From Zingiber officinale (Eukaryota; Streptophyta; Magnoliopsida; Zingiberales; Zingiberaceae): a DNA stretch of 64,000 nucleotides. Location: NCBI RefSeq assembly GCF_018446385.1, contig NC_055989.1:131715004-131779003 (forward strand), written 5' to 3'. The first letter of the stretch is position 1. Each line of letters begins with the position of its first letter. Position numbers and translations under genes: made by a program. Shown here piece by piece: positions 24,089-38,054 of this stretch. The notes under the pieces were generated by a model. It searched no databases. It was not told where the DNA came from and was given only the letters and a program-made list of their open reading frames with translations.

Positions 24089-27000
24089 TGTTAAAGAACT
24101 CGTCGGGAATTACCCGGTGAGATTCTTGTGATGTCTAAATCATCATGGAGCCTCAAAAGAGTATAATAGAAAGAAATAAAGAAAACGATAAATAATGGAG
24201 TAAAACATATTAAAATGATCTCCTTTTGAGTCCTCTTCTCATCTGATAGAGGGAGAGGAATTAAAGGAGCGTGCCTCCCTAAAGGATTTCATTGTAATTA
24301 TCATGTCCCTTCGCGTATTATGGTAACTATCGTATCCCTTAGTATGTCGGAAGGTTGAATCGGCAATTAGTTAGGAAGTTGGATTGCTCAGTAGGTCAGC
24401 AAGTCGATAAGTCAGGAGGTCAAACTGCTCAACAAATCGGGAGGTCGAACTGCTTGGCAAGTCGACAAGCTGGGAGGATTACTTAGTAAGTCGGCAAGCC
24501 AAGAGGTTGAACCAAAGGCAAGTTGAGAGGTTGGACTGCTTGGCAGGTCAGAAAATTAGAGTTGGCCAACTCAGATGGACTCGGTCCCTCAAGATGGGAC
24601 CACATAGGGGCATCCTACTAACTTGAAACCAACTAAATACCGGTCGTATAAATTGTCTAATAGATTTTGATCCGGGGAGTGATCAATAAACACCACGTGG
24701 ATAAGAGACAATTGATGAACACTGCTAAGGTGGTTCCAACAAGAAAATTTAGGGTCTCTTGGCTCCTCAGCCTCCTGTCCTCTCATGTCTCTGGCCTCTT
24801 AGGCCTCTCGACTCTCGGCTCCTCATCCTCCTAGCCTCTCGGGCCTCTCAGCTCCTGGCCTCTTGACTCTTGGCTCCTAAGCCTCCTAACCTCTTGACTC
24901 TTGAATGATACAAGATAAAAGACTATTTCAAGAAGAAAAAAAATTTATTGCACAAATTTTGATTATTATAGGAAAAAACAGTGATGTAAATAAATCTTAT
25001 ATTATTTAAAGAATTAAATAATAGCATCACGAGAATCAGAATAAAAGGAACAAATCTGTTAATCTTGATTTTTTTTTAGAAAAAGGTAGTAGCATGAATA
25101 AATCAGAGATTATTTAAGAAATTAAATAATGATAGCACGAAGATTTGAACGTAGGGAAAATGTTTGTTCTCTCTCTATAAAAAAATAGTACTTTCCGACA
25201 TCTAAGGTATATATACACATACCTATATACAACAAAACCCTGATAGTCATCTTCAACCAGCCTCTTCCTCCTACAATGATTTCCAAACGATTTTGGGTGA
25301 CTGGGGTGATTGATGTTGGACCCTTGGTGGCCGGCAAAAGAGGAGGGATGAATTGTCCTGCAAAAACAAACTCAACCATTTCTCGACTTATAATTTAATA
25401 AAGAATATTTGTAATAAAAAACTAAGAGACTAATTACATAGACAGAAAACACAAGAAGACTTACTTGGTTTGCAATCAGAAGATTGCTAATCAAAGGAAA
25501 ATGAAGCGCACTTTATGACGATCTCCTTCGGGCGGAGTAGCCTCTTACAATGTTAACAGCTCACAAATGAAAGTAGAACCGAAAGAAATGAATTACAAGT
25601 TGTTATCTGAACTATTGAAATTAGAGCTATATTTATAGCACTGTTCCAGGCGCTAAGAAGGGTTCTGAGTGCCTGGAGTGGGATAGAATTCTATCTTCGA
25701 CGCATCGATCAAGTTACACGTCAATTCTGATAAGAGTTGAGTTCCAGACGCTCGGAAGGGTTCCGGGCGCCCGGACCCACAAAAGTCAACACAGTTGATT
25801 TTTTCGGTCCAGACCCTCTTCTCCGGTTCTGCTCGCCTCGGTCCGGGTCTTCCACTCTAGTTCCACTCGCTTGGGTGATTTCGGTTATCCGGAATATGGC
25901 TCACCCTAATCCAATTTCCGGCCTTATCCTCGAGCAGCATTCCTCCTCGGGTTCTCGTCCCTCGAACGTCGCGTACGTTCTTCTCGTCCACCGATGTACT
26001 CTTCCGCAACAACTCGTCCCTCGAACGCATCGAGCCCGTCGGCTCTCTTCCGTGCCGTCCTTCTTGCTAGCCGCGTCTTCCGCTCGACTTCCTGTACTCC
26101 TAAGCTCCTGCACACTTAGATACAGGGATTACACCAAATAGGACCTAACTTAATTTGTTTGATCATATCAAAATAATTTTGGGGTTCTAACAATCTTCCC
26201 CTGTTTGATGTGAGCAACTCAAGTTAAGCTAAGATAAACAAATATAATGTAAAAACAAATAATTTTGCAAATAAGTGCAAAAAAGATTTTACAATTTGAA
26301 ATTTGGATAATACCTCCCCCTAGACTTAATAATCCCTTCTCCCCATTGAAATTTGGATTTTGCCACATAACTTAAGCAGTCGAAGCAAATGAGATCATTC
26401 CGGTTACACTACAGTCTAGTCAGTCAACCTTTTACCTTCTTTGACTAGATTTGAAAGGGAGATTTGTAATCCAGAAAGTGATTATGAGGCGTCACGTGGA
26501 TAAGAGAGGATTGGAGAACATTGCTGAGATAATCCCAACAAGAAAATTTAGGGTCTCCTGGCTCCTCAGTCTCCTAGCCTCTCAGACCTCTTGGTTCCTC
26601 AACCTCCCGACTTCTCGGGTCTCTCGACTCCTCAGCCTCCTGGTCTCTCTGACCTCCCAACTCTTGGCCTCTTGACTCTTGGCTCCTCGGCCTCCTCGCT
26701 TCTCTAGCTTCTCACTCCTGGCCTCTCAACTCTCGGCTCCTTAGCTTCCTCGTTTCTCGGATCTCCCGACTCTTGAACAATGCAGGATGAAGGATCATTT
26801 TAGGGGAAAAAAACATCGTGCAAATCTTGAATTATTATAGGAAAAGGCAGCGATGTGAATAAATTTTATATTATTTAAGAAATTAAATAATAGCAGCAGT
26901 GTGAGAATCAGAATAGAAGAAAAAAATTTGTTAATCCTAGTTATTTTAGGAAAAATATATCGGCATGAATAAATCAGAGATTATTTAAAGAATTAAATAA

Positions 27001-27245
27001 TGACAACATGAAGATCGAAACAGATAGAAAATATTTGTTCTCTCTATAAAAAGTAGTTATTCCTGACATCCAAGAGCACACCTACATACATCAATCCAAA
27101 TAGTCATCTTCTTCACCTTCTAACTTGAGTGTCAGAGTAACTGCGCGGGAAACTCCTAACCGTTGTTCTAATCCTTTTCTTCTTATTTATCTTTGTCCAT
27201 GCTCCCAACCACATGATTATCATCGTTGTTACTCGATGATTAACA
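24089..27245 (+). mobile_element. Gypsy-like LTR-derived block with a reversed copia fragment inside
   Basis: A diverged direct repeat occurs at about 24645-25262 and 26460-27115. Both copies run from a CACGTGGATAAGAGA area, through CCTCxxGCCTCTCGGC mini-repeats, to an AAATAATGAxAxCA(C/T)GAAGAT area. The block opens TGTTAAAGAACTCG and the second copy ends GATTAACA near 27245, so the outer ends may be LTR ends. A 45-base-period repeat (GTCGGCAAGTCGGGAGGTCG type) lies at 24330-24550. Between the copies, about 25390-26192 is a reversed LTR end (GGGTTCTAACA) with some internal sequence up to about 26445. No gag or pol is readable. Both elements are broken and old. Confidence 0.45.
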
Positions 27246-27501
27246 ATTAAATTGGTAATATAGCTAACTTATCAATGAATCATATGTTACAGTAAGAACA
27301 GATTCCCTCTTTACCATAAGAAAAATCACAAATTTTTTTCTTCGTTTAAAACACATGTCACCATGTTTTTTTCGAGTTCTACATTTTGGGCGTAAAGAAA
27401 TCGAAAGGATATCTCAGAATTGGAGAAGTCACAAACCTTAAACATTTTCAAATGAACGACACAATCATAACAGGACACGGCAGCTAGATTACATGAAGAT
27501 T

Positions 27502-28454
27502 CTAAGCGTCCCACGTGGAGGCCCAGTTGGCGGCGCTCCCGACACGCGGCATGGCGTTGAACTTGTCCGAGGAATCGACCTTGAAGCCGGCGCCGCACAC
27601 GACGCCCTCGCTGTCGACTCGCGGCATCGCCTTCACCTTGTTCATCGGATGCTCGAAGCTCCTCAGCCCTCCCTCGCTATGGAACATGCACCCCGCGGGG
27701 AACGGAGCGTACGACTTCCCGCAGCCGCCCTTCACGATCTCCACCTCGTCGCCGATCACCACCGACCCATCCGCCGCCACGCCCCAGTACAACGGCACGC
27801 CGCCGTCGGAGCTCTGCAGCCACACAAGTGACGCCCGAGTTGAAAATTAAACACGGCGTTTCTAGTTAGAAAATACGTCGAACAGGGGAGGGATGCAATT
27901 ACCAAGGCGGCGAAGACGGCGCCGGTGGCGTCGTCATAGACGACGAAGGCGAAACTGCCGGCCAGGTCCTTGAGGACCTGGTCGGCCGGGTAGGGCCCGC
28001 GGTCGCGCAGCGTGCGGTAGGCCTCGATCACGAGCAGCGCCTCGTCAGCGGACTTGCCGGAGAGGCCGTACTGGCGCACCAGGGAACTCAAGTTGTGGAT
28101 GCTCCCGACGAACACGCAGTAAACGTCGTCGTAGCTACAGAACAATCTGCAAAAATAGAGGAAAAGAAGTTTTAATTTCAGTTAATTTCGGATGATTCGC
28201 GACGGAAACATTGCGGATTCCGCTTCAAAATTCGACCTTTGGTGGAGGAAGGAAGGGCGGGGGGCGCGGGGGCCGAGGGAGGCGAGGGCGGCGCCGCCGG
28301 AGAAGGTGGCGCCGAATGAGTTGCCGGGGTGCGCTGCGTGGAAGTCGCGGAGGATCTCGTCGGAGTTCTTAGGGTGGCGCTGGCATCCAGCGTGCTCCGG
28401 CGAGATGAGCTCCGGCGGAGGGCGGGCAAAGTTCTTCTGGAAAATTGCCAACAT
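27502..28454 (-). CDS. Stem-specific TSJT1 / aluminium-induced DUF3700 protein
   Basis: The protein belongs to the plant DUF3700 family (AILP1, Wali7, TSJT1), which shares the class II glutamine-amidotransferase fold. Its members are induced by aluminium, auxin, dark or sugar starvation, and their biochemical role is unsettled. Three exons join in frame: 28237-28454, 27903-28146 and 27502-27813, giving 257 aa, the usual length. It starts MLAIFQK, as the family does (MLAxF). The YGL motif is at residues 99-101 and LRDR at 119-122, then LAGSFAFVVYD and PLYWG follow. An upstream in-frame ATG at 28475 is ignored because the family start is at 28454. It stands alone between a gypsy-like block and intergenic DNA. 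Confidence 0.95.
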
Positions 28455-28526
28455 CTTCGATTTCCTCTCTTGCAATCAAAAGGGAATGGGAATGGTAATG
28501 GAGTTGAGGAATGGGAGAGTGCGTTT

Positions 28527-28533
28527 ACTTATA
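28527..28533 (-). promoter_or_regulatory. TATA box of the DUF3700 gene
   Basis: The minus strand reads CTATAAGTAAAC about 75 bases before the start codon at 28454, which would give a leader of about 45 bases. The call rests on sequence and spacing. Confidence 0.5.
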
Positions 28534-30829
28534 GTAGTTTACGGATTTAGATTTCTTAATTATCTTTTAATATAATTAGGTAAATTGGATTGATGGGGAT
28601 AAGGATTCTCACGAGGATCCAGCGGTGCAACTGAACCGTCAACTCAAATTTAGCAAATCTAGGTATAGATTTGAGAGATCCGATAACATTAGCCGAGAAA
28701 AAACAAAAAAAAAGTGATGGGCCCACAACCGGAATCTTGTTGTTTTGGATAAGATTACTATAATTGCTGCGTCGTATACACGTAAGCAAGCGCTGTCAGT
28801 TCTCCACGTCTGTCCTTTGTTGGCTTTATCCACGTGTCTGATAATCTCATTTCTTTTTCTCGTTTATGTTTCCGAGGAGTAGCCACGCGTGCTTGTGGGT
28901 GACGTGGATCACCGTGATTTTTGGACATTGAAAACAAACTGGGCTTGGTCCTTGGGCCGCTATCATGAGCCCATTAAAAATATCCTTGCTTTTATAAATA
29001 TAAAAAATATTTAACGCAAGGAATATTTGAAAAATACAATACTGGGCCCACTCTGTTTTGATGACGCAAGCATTACCTCACATCTCCCAAACCGAAAGCA
29101 TGACATCAAGCGCACGGCAAACAGTTATAGGCAGTTTCGAGCCTCTTCCTCGTGTGCCCACCTAAAAATAAAAATAAAAAACAAATTAGTGAAAAATACA
29201 ATATCTAAAACTACTCAAAATTGATATTTATTTTTTCTCGCTCAATTTATTTTATTTGAATCATTACCATTTACCTAAAATATTTTTCTCTCAGTTTATT
29301 CTATTTTTGTCAAAAGGGCATATTTTGTTTAAAAAAAAAATGTGTTACTGCATCATTAAGTAATTTCTTTTTCAACTTATCAAAATTATAACACAAGAAG
29401 CCCTCTTACATTAACATATATTTTTTATCAATTTTATTAAAAAATTTAAAATTTAAATAATTTTTTTATTCAGTTAAAATAGCTTTACTATTATAGTCGC
29501 TACAATAATATTAAATTGATTTTAATCAAATTAGAATAATTTTAATGAAATTTAAGTTTTTTTAGTAAGTTGATAAAAGAGTATTTGAATATAGTGCTGG
29601 TAATTTTGATAAGTCAAGATTATTTTAATTAAATTTAAATAATTTCAATTATTTTAATATATTTTTATTTTAAACAATATTTATTTATTTTTATTTTATT
29701 AAAAAATCAAAAGGACTCTATTTTTAATTGGAAGAGCATCTCATTTCGTCACTGTATATTTTATTTTTTAAAATTACCCTTATTTTTATGAGTTTGTAAC
29801 TATTATACAATTATGATAGCTAAATGTAGTAGCTGGTATATTTTTATTGTAATTACGATTTGATAACTACTATAAATATACATATTCAATTTTAATTCAT
29901 ACTTATAATGCATAGTTATTACAATATGAACACTGATCTCTAGTCAACATTGATAATATTTTATTGTAGCAACACTTTAATTTTTTTTAATATTAATAAC
30001 AACATTGATAATTTTTCATTATAGCAATATTTTAATTTTTTTTTATGTTAATAATAAAATGATATAGTAATTACATAGCTATCAAAATATCAGTATATTG
30101 ATGAAACATTATATTATAACAATTATAAATCATAATTTTATTTTTAATTAATATAAATCACGTTAGGCTTAGAAATTATAACCGTTATTATCTCTGCTAC
30201 AGTGGCGTTGTTTTTGGACAATTTTTTTATTAAAAAAAAGCCTAATTTTTCTTCACGGCGGGCCATTTGTCCGTGGCTTGTAGTGTAGATCTGAGGGTGT
30301 GCGGGTCCACACCTCGAATGGGGACGTGTGCAAAGAATAATAAATAAATAATATAGAATGAATTTATAGTAGGATAAAAAAGTAATAATAATAATAAAAT
30401 TGTCCAGCAACTGATCGAGTTAACGTCATCATTGATGGCGGTCGCTGATTGCGACTTCAAATTTGGCAGGTTCCAAGGCCAATTGGCTCCTTTCACCGTC
30501 TACCTTCTTTAATTTTTGTCTCGGGTGTCCCATTAATTAGGGAATGATAGGTTTACTATAATAAAGTAAGGGTTAAATTTTTACAGAAGTCTATTCTCGG
30601 AAAGAAATTTTTTCCCTTCTGATGTTACGGTCATATGATATTATAATTTTTTATTCATATTTAATGATCTAAAAGATATAATTTTAGTCTTATAATTTAT
30701 CTAGAACATCTTGTACTAATAAAAATATTTTATATTATTTTAAATCTATAATCATTTTCATACTTTCTAATATGTAATTTTGATTATATTCTAACAATCT
30801 TCACTTCAAACGAAAGATTATAATTATTC

Positions 30830-31140
30830 TAATGGCTCAGACCTCTTTGTAAATATTCGACCATTTTTTATCTGCTCCAGACCTCTCTATTAGCATCCGA
30901 TCCTAACATGCTCCGAGTCTCATCACGAGTATTCACATTCGGTCTCTTCTGACCTACTTTGAGTCTTTCCGTAAGTATTCGATCGTCTTGACCTATTCTA
31001 GGTCTTTCCCTATGAGCATTCAATTATCCTGACATGCTTTAAGCTTATCCACGAGCATCAGATCATCCTGATCTTCTCCGGATCTTATTGTGAGCATCTG
31101 ATTATCCTAACTTATTCTGGACCTCTCGTAACTACGTTCA
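30830..31140. repeat. Diverged minisatellite, period about 43-50 bases
   Basis: Units follow the pattern GAGCATCCGATCATCCTGAC then CTGCTCCGGGTCTTT, repeated about six times with many changes. Similar arrays are common in plant LTRs, so this may be an LTR remnant. Confidence 0.6.
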
Positions 31141-31712
31141 AGATCATTGCACATGATATTTGGTCTGAATTATAACTTAGATATCATTTGTTCTGTCCAA
31201 ATGATATTTATATAATAATATGATATTATTCATTTTGAATCTATATTTTCGTGACTTTATATTTGAATTCAATTTTTAAAAAAATCGTGCTAATAAAAAT
31301 ATTTTATAACTTTTTAAATCGATGATATTTTTTATATCTCTTCGCTATGAGATGTTGATGGTATTCCATCTATATAATTTAAGATGAACAATTCGTAAAA
31401 GAGATATCTTAGTGGATGAGTATATAATCATCGTAAATTATAATTAATTAATATTCGATGCTATATTTCTAACCCAATAAATCCCCATATATTATATTAT
31501 CATATTACTAGGGAATTTTTTCCCCACTTTCGCCCAAAAGTTTCCGAAATTTCCCATTCATGCTAGTAAATTACATTTCGACCCATACTACTACCTACTA
31601 CTACTATTATCATCTTTTATTTAAGTTTTTAAATTTTAATCCGATTAGTTTGGGATTAGTTAAGTTTAAATTACTAAGTACTTGATTTGTTGACTCACAA
31701 ATTTACACGTTC

Positions 31713-31718
<6 letters not shown>

Positions 31719-31750
<32 letters not shown>
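31719..31750. repeat. (TA)n microsatellite
   Basis: A run of TA dinucleotides about 32 bases long lies in intergenic DNA. Confidence 0.9.
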
Positions 31751-31754
<4 letters not shown>

Positions 31755-32138
31755 GTAACAACAACGAGAGCTCAAGTATAAATAACGCATATCTCTATCA
31801 GTGTATGGACCCCTTTTATATAATGCTTCTGTAACAGATGTGTACACTTCTCAAGACATGTGTATATTTTTCTAACTGTTCTATGAAAAGATATGTCAAG
31901 AAAATGTCTTTGATATCATTCATTAACAAGGCATGTAAATCTATGATATGACAGTAGAAGTTTTCGTTATACTATTTGTCTGTTCACTTGCCCTGTTGTC
32001 AGCGACGCTAACTCCTAGAAGGATATGACGAGATATAGAAGGGGTCCCACTGTTTGGCCGAACGGGGGAGCCACTCAGCCGAAATTTTCCTCTCGGTTGC
32101 TCAAGGCTGTTATTCTCCGTAGTCCCTTGGTTCAGTGT

Positions 32139-33915
32139 TGTTAGGGTCGATTGATGCTAGAGGGTGGTGAATAGCTCATCACGCTTCGTTTGCTTACTTC
32201 GCTGTTGTTGATATGCAGTAGAAAAACTCGAAACAAGACTCACAACGCTAACATGAGGATTTACTTGGTATCCACCTCAAGAAGAGGTGACTAATCCAAG
32301 GATCCATCCCTCACTCACTCATCCACTATGAAAACACTTCTTTTCGGTAACTACCGAAGGCGGAGAAGCCTTGTTCAAACTCACACACAGAGATATACAA
32401 GAAGAACAAAATACAAGTTAATACAAGATCAAATCTTACAAAATTTACAATGACGAAACTCTAGCTTGCTCTTCTTCTTGCTTGAATACACTTCTTGACT
32501 TGCTTGGAAGTGTACCAATACTCTTCTCTAAGCCTTCAAGATCTAGTGTGTGTCGCTGAGCTCGATGGAGAAGATCGTGTGAGGATCAGGATAAAGCTCG
32601 CAAAGAACTAATGAAGAAATCGCTCGCCAACGACTTTAACCTACGCAACGGTCACATCCCAATCAATTGACCAATCGATTGGGGAGGCTTGAATCGATCG
32701 TTCAATCGATTCAGAGAGCCTCTGTGCTCTGCTAGAAAAGGCCTGAATCGATCACCCGATCGATTTAGGCTTTATCACGTCGCACGCAATTTCCAGCTAC
32801 CAATTGATCGGGCGATCGATTGGCGGTGCCTAATCGATCGGCCAATCGATTGGGAAGGCTTCTATGCACGCGATATAAGGTCCCAATCGATCAACCAATC
32901 GATTGAGCTAATGTTTATCGCACCACTCTCCCAATCGATCAGCTGATCGATTGGGCTTCGGTTCAATCGATTGGCTGATTGATTTACCACCCTTGACTTG
33001 CTTAACTCAAGCTTAAGGGCCCCCAATTCTAACATCCAGTCAACCGTGACCTGTTGGAACTTCTTATGCCTAGCATCTGGTCAACCTTGACCTATCGGAA
33101 CTTCTTCACCAAGTGGTCGGTCAATCCTTTGACCCACTTGAACTTTTCTCCTCGTGTCAAGTGTCCGGTCAACCTTAACCCACTTGGACTTACCGTCTCA
33201 TGCCAAGTGTTCGGTCCTCCATGACCACTTGGACTTCCTTCTACCAGATGCCCAGTCACCCTTGACCCATCTGGATTTCCTTGTGCCAAATATCTGGTCA
33301 CTCCTTTGACCTATTTGGACTTCCGAACACCAACTGTCCGGTCAACCTTGACCCACCTAGATTTCCACGTGCCTGGCTTTATTTACTAGGTCTTTGCATC
33401 TGCCTAGCTTCACTCACTAGAACTTTCCATCTGCCTGGCTTCACTCACTAGGACTTTCTATCTGCCTGGCTTCACTCACCAAATCTTTCCATGTGCTTGG
33501 CTTCACTCACCAGGACTTTCACCTAGCTTCACTCACTAGGTCTTTCACCTAGCTTCACTCACCGGGATTTTCCAACTGTCTAGCTTCACTCACTAGGTCT
33601 TTCACCTGGCTTCACTCACCAGGATTTTCAACTACCTAGCTTCACTCACCAGGACTTCCCCTTGTCTAACATCCAGTTAAGACTTTCCGAGTCAAGTATC
33701 CGGTCAACCCTTTGACCTACTTGACTCTTCTTCACATCTAACTGGTCAGTCCTTGACTAGATGAGAATTGTATCAACAATCTCCCCAATCGGATGATTGC
33801 ATCTGCAATCTCCATGTATTATCAAACATCAAAACTCAAACATCAAGACTCAAGCTTGAGTCAATTCATGCTTAGTCAACCAGGTCAACCTTGACCTAGG
33901 GATATTGCACCAACA
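32139..33915 (-). repeat. LTR of element A (full)
   Basis: In plus orientation it starts TGTTAGGGTCG and ends TTGCACCAACA, 1777 bases. It holds an array of CAATCGATTG-type palindromes (about 32660-32985), units with GGTCAACCTTGACC (about 33030-33350), and CCTGGCTTCACTCACC mini-repeats (about 33360-33650). A T-rich reverse purine tract follows at 33916-33930. Confidence 0.88.
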
Positions 33916-34679
33916 ATCTCCCCCTTTTTTATGTTTGACAATACTTTTAAGTTAGGCTAATCCTATAGCCTCAACTTTCCTTTATGTCAATGCATAAATG
34001 AGGGTTTCCTTCATTCTCTCCCTTTCCTAGAGAGCATTCTCCCCCAAACTTTCCTAGAGAGGCAATGAAGGCCTAACTTAAATCCTACATTCTCCCCTAT
34101 TTGCACACATCAAAAACTCTCCTTCTGAAGAGTTATCCAACGTTGTTCACAACCTCACATGTTGTTCACAACACCACAATGAAGGTTCCACACCCTTCAT
34201 TGTCTTCAATGCTCACTCTTGAGCATTAACCACTTCACAATGCTCATCCTAGAGCATTCATCATTCCAACAATGAAGGTCCTATACCCTTCATTGTAGCC
34301 AATGTTCATCCTTGAGCATTAATTCTAACGAAGGTTAAACCACCTTCCATGGTATTTGAAAAATAATTTTTATGTCCTTAAAGAGTAACTCCCCCTAAAG
34401 ACATGCTCCAAACTTCTGTCATTGCACCAACAATGACTTGGAGTTCCTAAATTTTTAGGAAACTCAAAAACTTGAAGTTTTGAGGTTTAAGTATCAATAT
34501 TTGAATACAAACCTTAACCTAACTTCAATTTAGTGATCCTTAACCATTTATCCTTATTTTCATCAGAAAAAATTACCCTTAAATGTATATAAATATATTC
34601 CAAGGGGTTAGAAGTGGTTAAAGGGACTAAAAATGACTTAAAGTGCTGAAATCAGACTTTCCCAGCCAAAATCAGCCTT

Positions 34680-34915
34680 TTCAATTGATTGGGTTGGGAC
34701 TCAATCGATTGACACTTGCTCAATCGATTCACTGATTGATTCAGCGAGATTTTGTTCACAAAAAAATTGTGTGAATCGATCCACTGATCGATCCAGCCAA
34801 GATTGAATCAATCGGCTGATCGATTCAAAAAACTTCTGCTCGCGATAATACCTTTCTCAATCGATCGCTCGATCAATTGAGATACTCCAATTAATTGGGT
34901 GATCGATTGAAGCTC
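34680..34915. repeat. Internal palindrome array of element A
   Basis: Short inverted units such as CTCAATCGATTGA and CGATCCACTGATCGATCC occur between the purine tract and the gag, at the same place as the array at 15010-15200 in the KEA-intron element. The units match the CAATCGATTG style of A's own LTR. Confidence 0.8.
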
Positions 34916-35612
34916 TGATTTCCTGAAAGTGAATTTCAACGAAATTCGAAAATGCCCCAAAAAATTCTACAAAATTCTAAAAATTATGAAAACTCTTGTA
35001 GACATTATTTAGGGTATATACTATCAAGGAAAATAGTTTTCTAATAAAATACTTCATATTTTCAAAGATTAATACAAACTTGAAATCTTATAAAAACTTC
35101 AATGTTTCTTCCAAGTTTATGTCCAACTTTTCAATGATGATTACTATCAAAATATAGTCTTCACCAAGGTTTTCCAAAGTATATTTAAAATATTTTTCAA
35201 AACCAATTTCCAACCATGTTCTTTGGGCTCAATGCACATGACTTATACATTAGCTTTCCCAATAATTGGAGTACCCATTAACTATGTGTTTTGATGAAAT
35301 CAAAACTTAAATAGATGCACTAAATCATCATCTCGAGTCTTGTCCATCATCCTAGCATCTCACATATATCTAATGTATACTAAAACACATTCAAGTCATC
35401 TTATAGTCTTTGTGAGATGTAGATTTTGGTTTTGTCCTAAACTAGGGATCATGCATATCTATCTGGACATTTTAGGAATTATGAACATCCACCTAAGATG
35501 TCACTTGTTAGTAAATGACATTGTCTTTAATTACAAGAAAACTAAAACGATGCATGATGAGTTATGACGTACATAAAAAAGGAATGATTTTCAAAAGAAA
35601 ATATATTAATAC

Positions 35613-37633
35613 TGTTAGGACCTTCGGATGCGGCTAGAGAGGGGGGTGTGAATAGCCGACCCCAAATCTTCGTTTCTTTCTACAAGTTGACGTTAGCGCA
35701 GCGAAAAATAAAACAAAGAAACAAAGACAAGAAGATCAAACCTCAACACGCAGCGATGTAACGAGGTTCGGAGATAAACTCCTACTCCTCGGCGTGTCCG
35801 TAAGGTGGACGAAGCCTATCAATCCGTCGGTGGATGAGTCCCCGGAGAACCGGCTAATATATATACTCCTTCTGGGTGGAGAAACCTCGCCACAATCTTT
35901 CTTGCACCAGCAAGAATAGGAGTACAAGAATACACAAGAAGAAGCAACAATATGAATGAAAAAAACAAACAATCTTGCCTTCTCGTCGGCTGTTGATGAA
36001 GCAGCAACTTCACGGGCCAAATACAACAGCAACTGTTGGAGACCCCAGCCGAGGAAGCTCACGCGAAGCTTCAGGTAAGAAGAGCTCAGCAACAGCAAGC
36101 TCTTACAAAAGCAAGAGGTAGCAGCTGAGGAGAGGAAGAAGAAGAAGTATTGCTGTAGAAACCCTCGATCTCCTTTTATAACCTGCACTGCAAAGAAGAC
36201 AGCGAAGAAGACGGAGATAGCCGTTGTCACTCATAACGGCTATACCTGGACCGATCAGGCTCCACCCTGATCGGTCTTGGGGACCGATCAGGACCTATGC
36301 TGATCGGTCCCCAGACCGATAAGCACTCTTCACAGAGAACTCGCCCAACTCTCTGATCGTCTCCTGATCGGTCTGTGGACCGATCAGGGTGCATGTGGAT
36401 CGGTCCACAGACCGATCCCCTCCTTTTCTCTTTGCCTTCTGTTCGCTTTCTGATCGGTCTGCAGACCGATCAGATAACATACAGTAGCATACTGTTTGGT
36501 TACTGATCGGTCACTAGACCGATCAGATAACCCAGTGTATCACTGGATCGATCCACTGATCGATCCAGCTCTTGGTTTTTGCCCAAACCAAGTCCCACGC
36601 CTTCCAAACCAATATCCGGTCAACCTTGACCTATTGGTATCTCATGCTTAGCATCTGGTCACTCCCTTGACCTGCTAAGACTCCCTACCAAGTGTCCGGT
36701 CAATCCCTTTGACCCACTTAGACTTTTCTCTTCGTGCCAAGTATCCGGTCACTCCCTTGACCTACTTGACCTTCACAACACCAGATGTCCGATCAGCCTT
36801 GATCCATCTGGATTTTTCCTTGCCCGGCTTCACTCACCAGGACTTCCCAACTGCCTGGCTTCACTCACCAGGACTTTCACTTTCACCTAGCTTCACTCAC
36901 TAGGGTTTTCACTTGGCTTCACTCACCAGATTTCCAATCTGGCTTCACTCACCAGACTTTCCGCCTGGCTTCACTCACCAGGACTTTCCATCTGCACGGC
37001 TTCACTCACGGGACTTTCACCGGCTTCACTCACCAAGATTTTCACCGGCTTCACTCACGTGATTTTCACCGGCTTCACTCACCAGATTTTCCATTCCTGA
37101 TCTAGAGAACGAGCCACCGAGCCCTCTCGATCCAGAGAACGAGCCACCGAGCTCTCTCCGTCTTCACTGTCCCGAGAACGAGCCACCGAGCCCTCTCGGA
37201 CCTAGGAGAACGAGCTACCGAGCCCTCTCCGACTTCCACTTGCCAAGTTCCCATACTTGGACTTCTCCGTGCCAAGTCTCCATACTTGGACTTTCTCCCG
37301 TGCCAAGCTCCCTGCTTGGACTTTTCCCGTGCCAAGCTCCCTGCTTGGACTTTTCCGTGCCAAGTCAACTCACCTCGGGTCAACCAGGTCAACCTTGACC
37401 AAGGGTTGCACCCACAACCTCCCAAGTTTCTGTTCTTGTCAAACATCAAGATACAACTTGAGTCAGGTCAACTCGAGTCAGGTCAACCAGGTCAACCTTG
37501 ACCTAAGGTTGCACCAACAATCTCCCATCAAAATACAACTCTCCTGTTCTCGTCAAACATCAAAATACAACTCGAGTCATGTCAACTCGAGTCGGGTCAA
37601 CCAGGTCAACCTTGACCTAAGGTTGCACCAACA
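35613..37633 (-). repeat. LTR of element B
   Basis: It runs TGTTAGGACCTTCGG...TTGCACCAACA, 2021 bases. On the minus strand a TATA box (TATAAAAGGA, 36171-36180) lies just downstream of an array of TGATCGGTC...GACCGATCA palindromes (about 36250-36560). Further arrays are CCTGGCTTCACTCACC units (36820-37085), GAACGAGCCACCGAGCCCTC units (37105-37225) and GTGCCAAGCTCCCTGCTTGG units (37235-37360). Confidence 0.85.
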
Positions 37634-38054
37634 ATCTTCACCTTTTTGATGTTTGACAAAACCATAACCTAACTTAGGTTTTCTAATATTCTTCCTTGAA
37701 CATTCTCCCCAAACCTACACTCTCCCCCTTTTTGACACACATCAAAAAGAGTGAATCAAGGTCAAGAGTTTCTTTCTAATGAAGGTCTCATACCTTTCAT
37801 TGAAACCCTTAATTTCCCCCTTGATACTAAGGTCAACAATTAACTTAGTGATAATCCCATATCACTCAAGTCTTTAGGAGTAAAAACTCCCCCTAAAAGT
37901 CAACTCCTCCTTGACTAATAGGTAAAACTCCCCCTAAAGGTCAACTCCCCCTTGACCATTGCACCAACAATGTCTTGGAGAGTTTCAAGCCTTTAGAAAT
38001 CCAAAACACCAACTCCCAGCTGAAATTTCAGACAAAACAGTCGAAAATCAGCAA

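Larger units (their letters stand above)
28534..32138. other. AT-rich intergenic DNA
   Basis: No gene is seen. The part 29220-30170 is extremely AT-rich. A 40-odd-base minisatellite (30830-31140) and a TA run (31719-31750) lie here. The last 150 bases before the LTR at 32139 have a GGCCGAACGGGGGAGCC stretch that may be a repeat remnant. Confidence 0.5.

Noticed and set aside
25737-26141. Plus-strand open frame of 134 codons
   Set aside because: It lies in a reversed LTR fragment rich in CTCG-type mini-repeats and has no domain.
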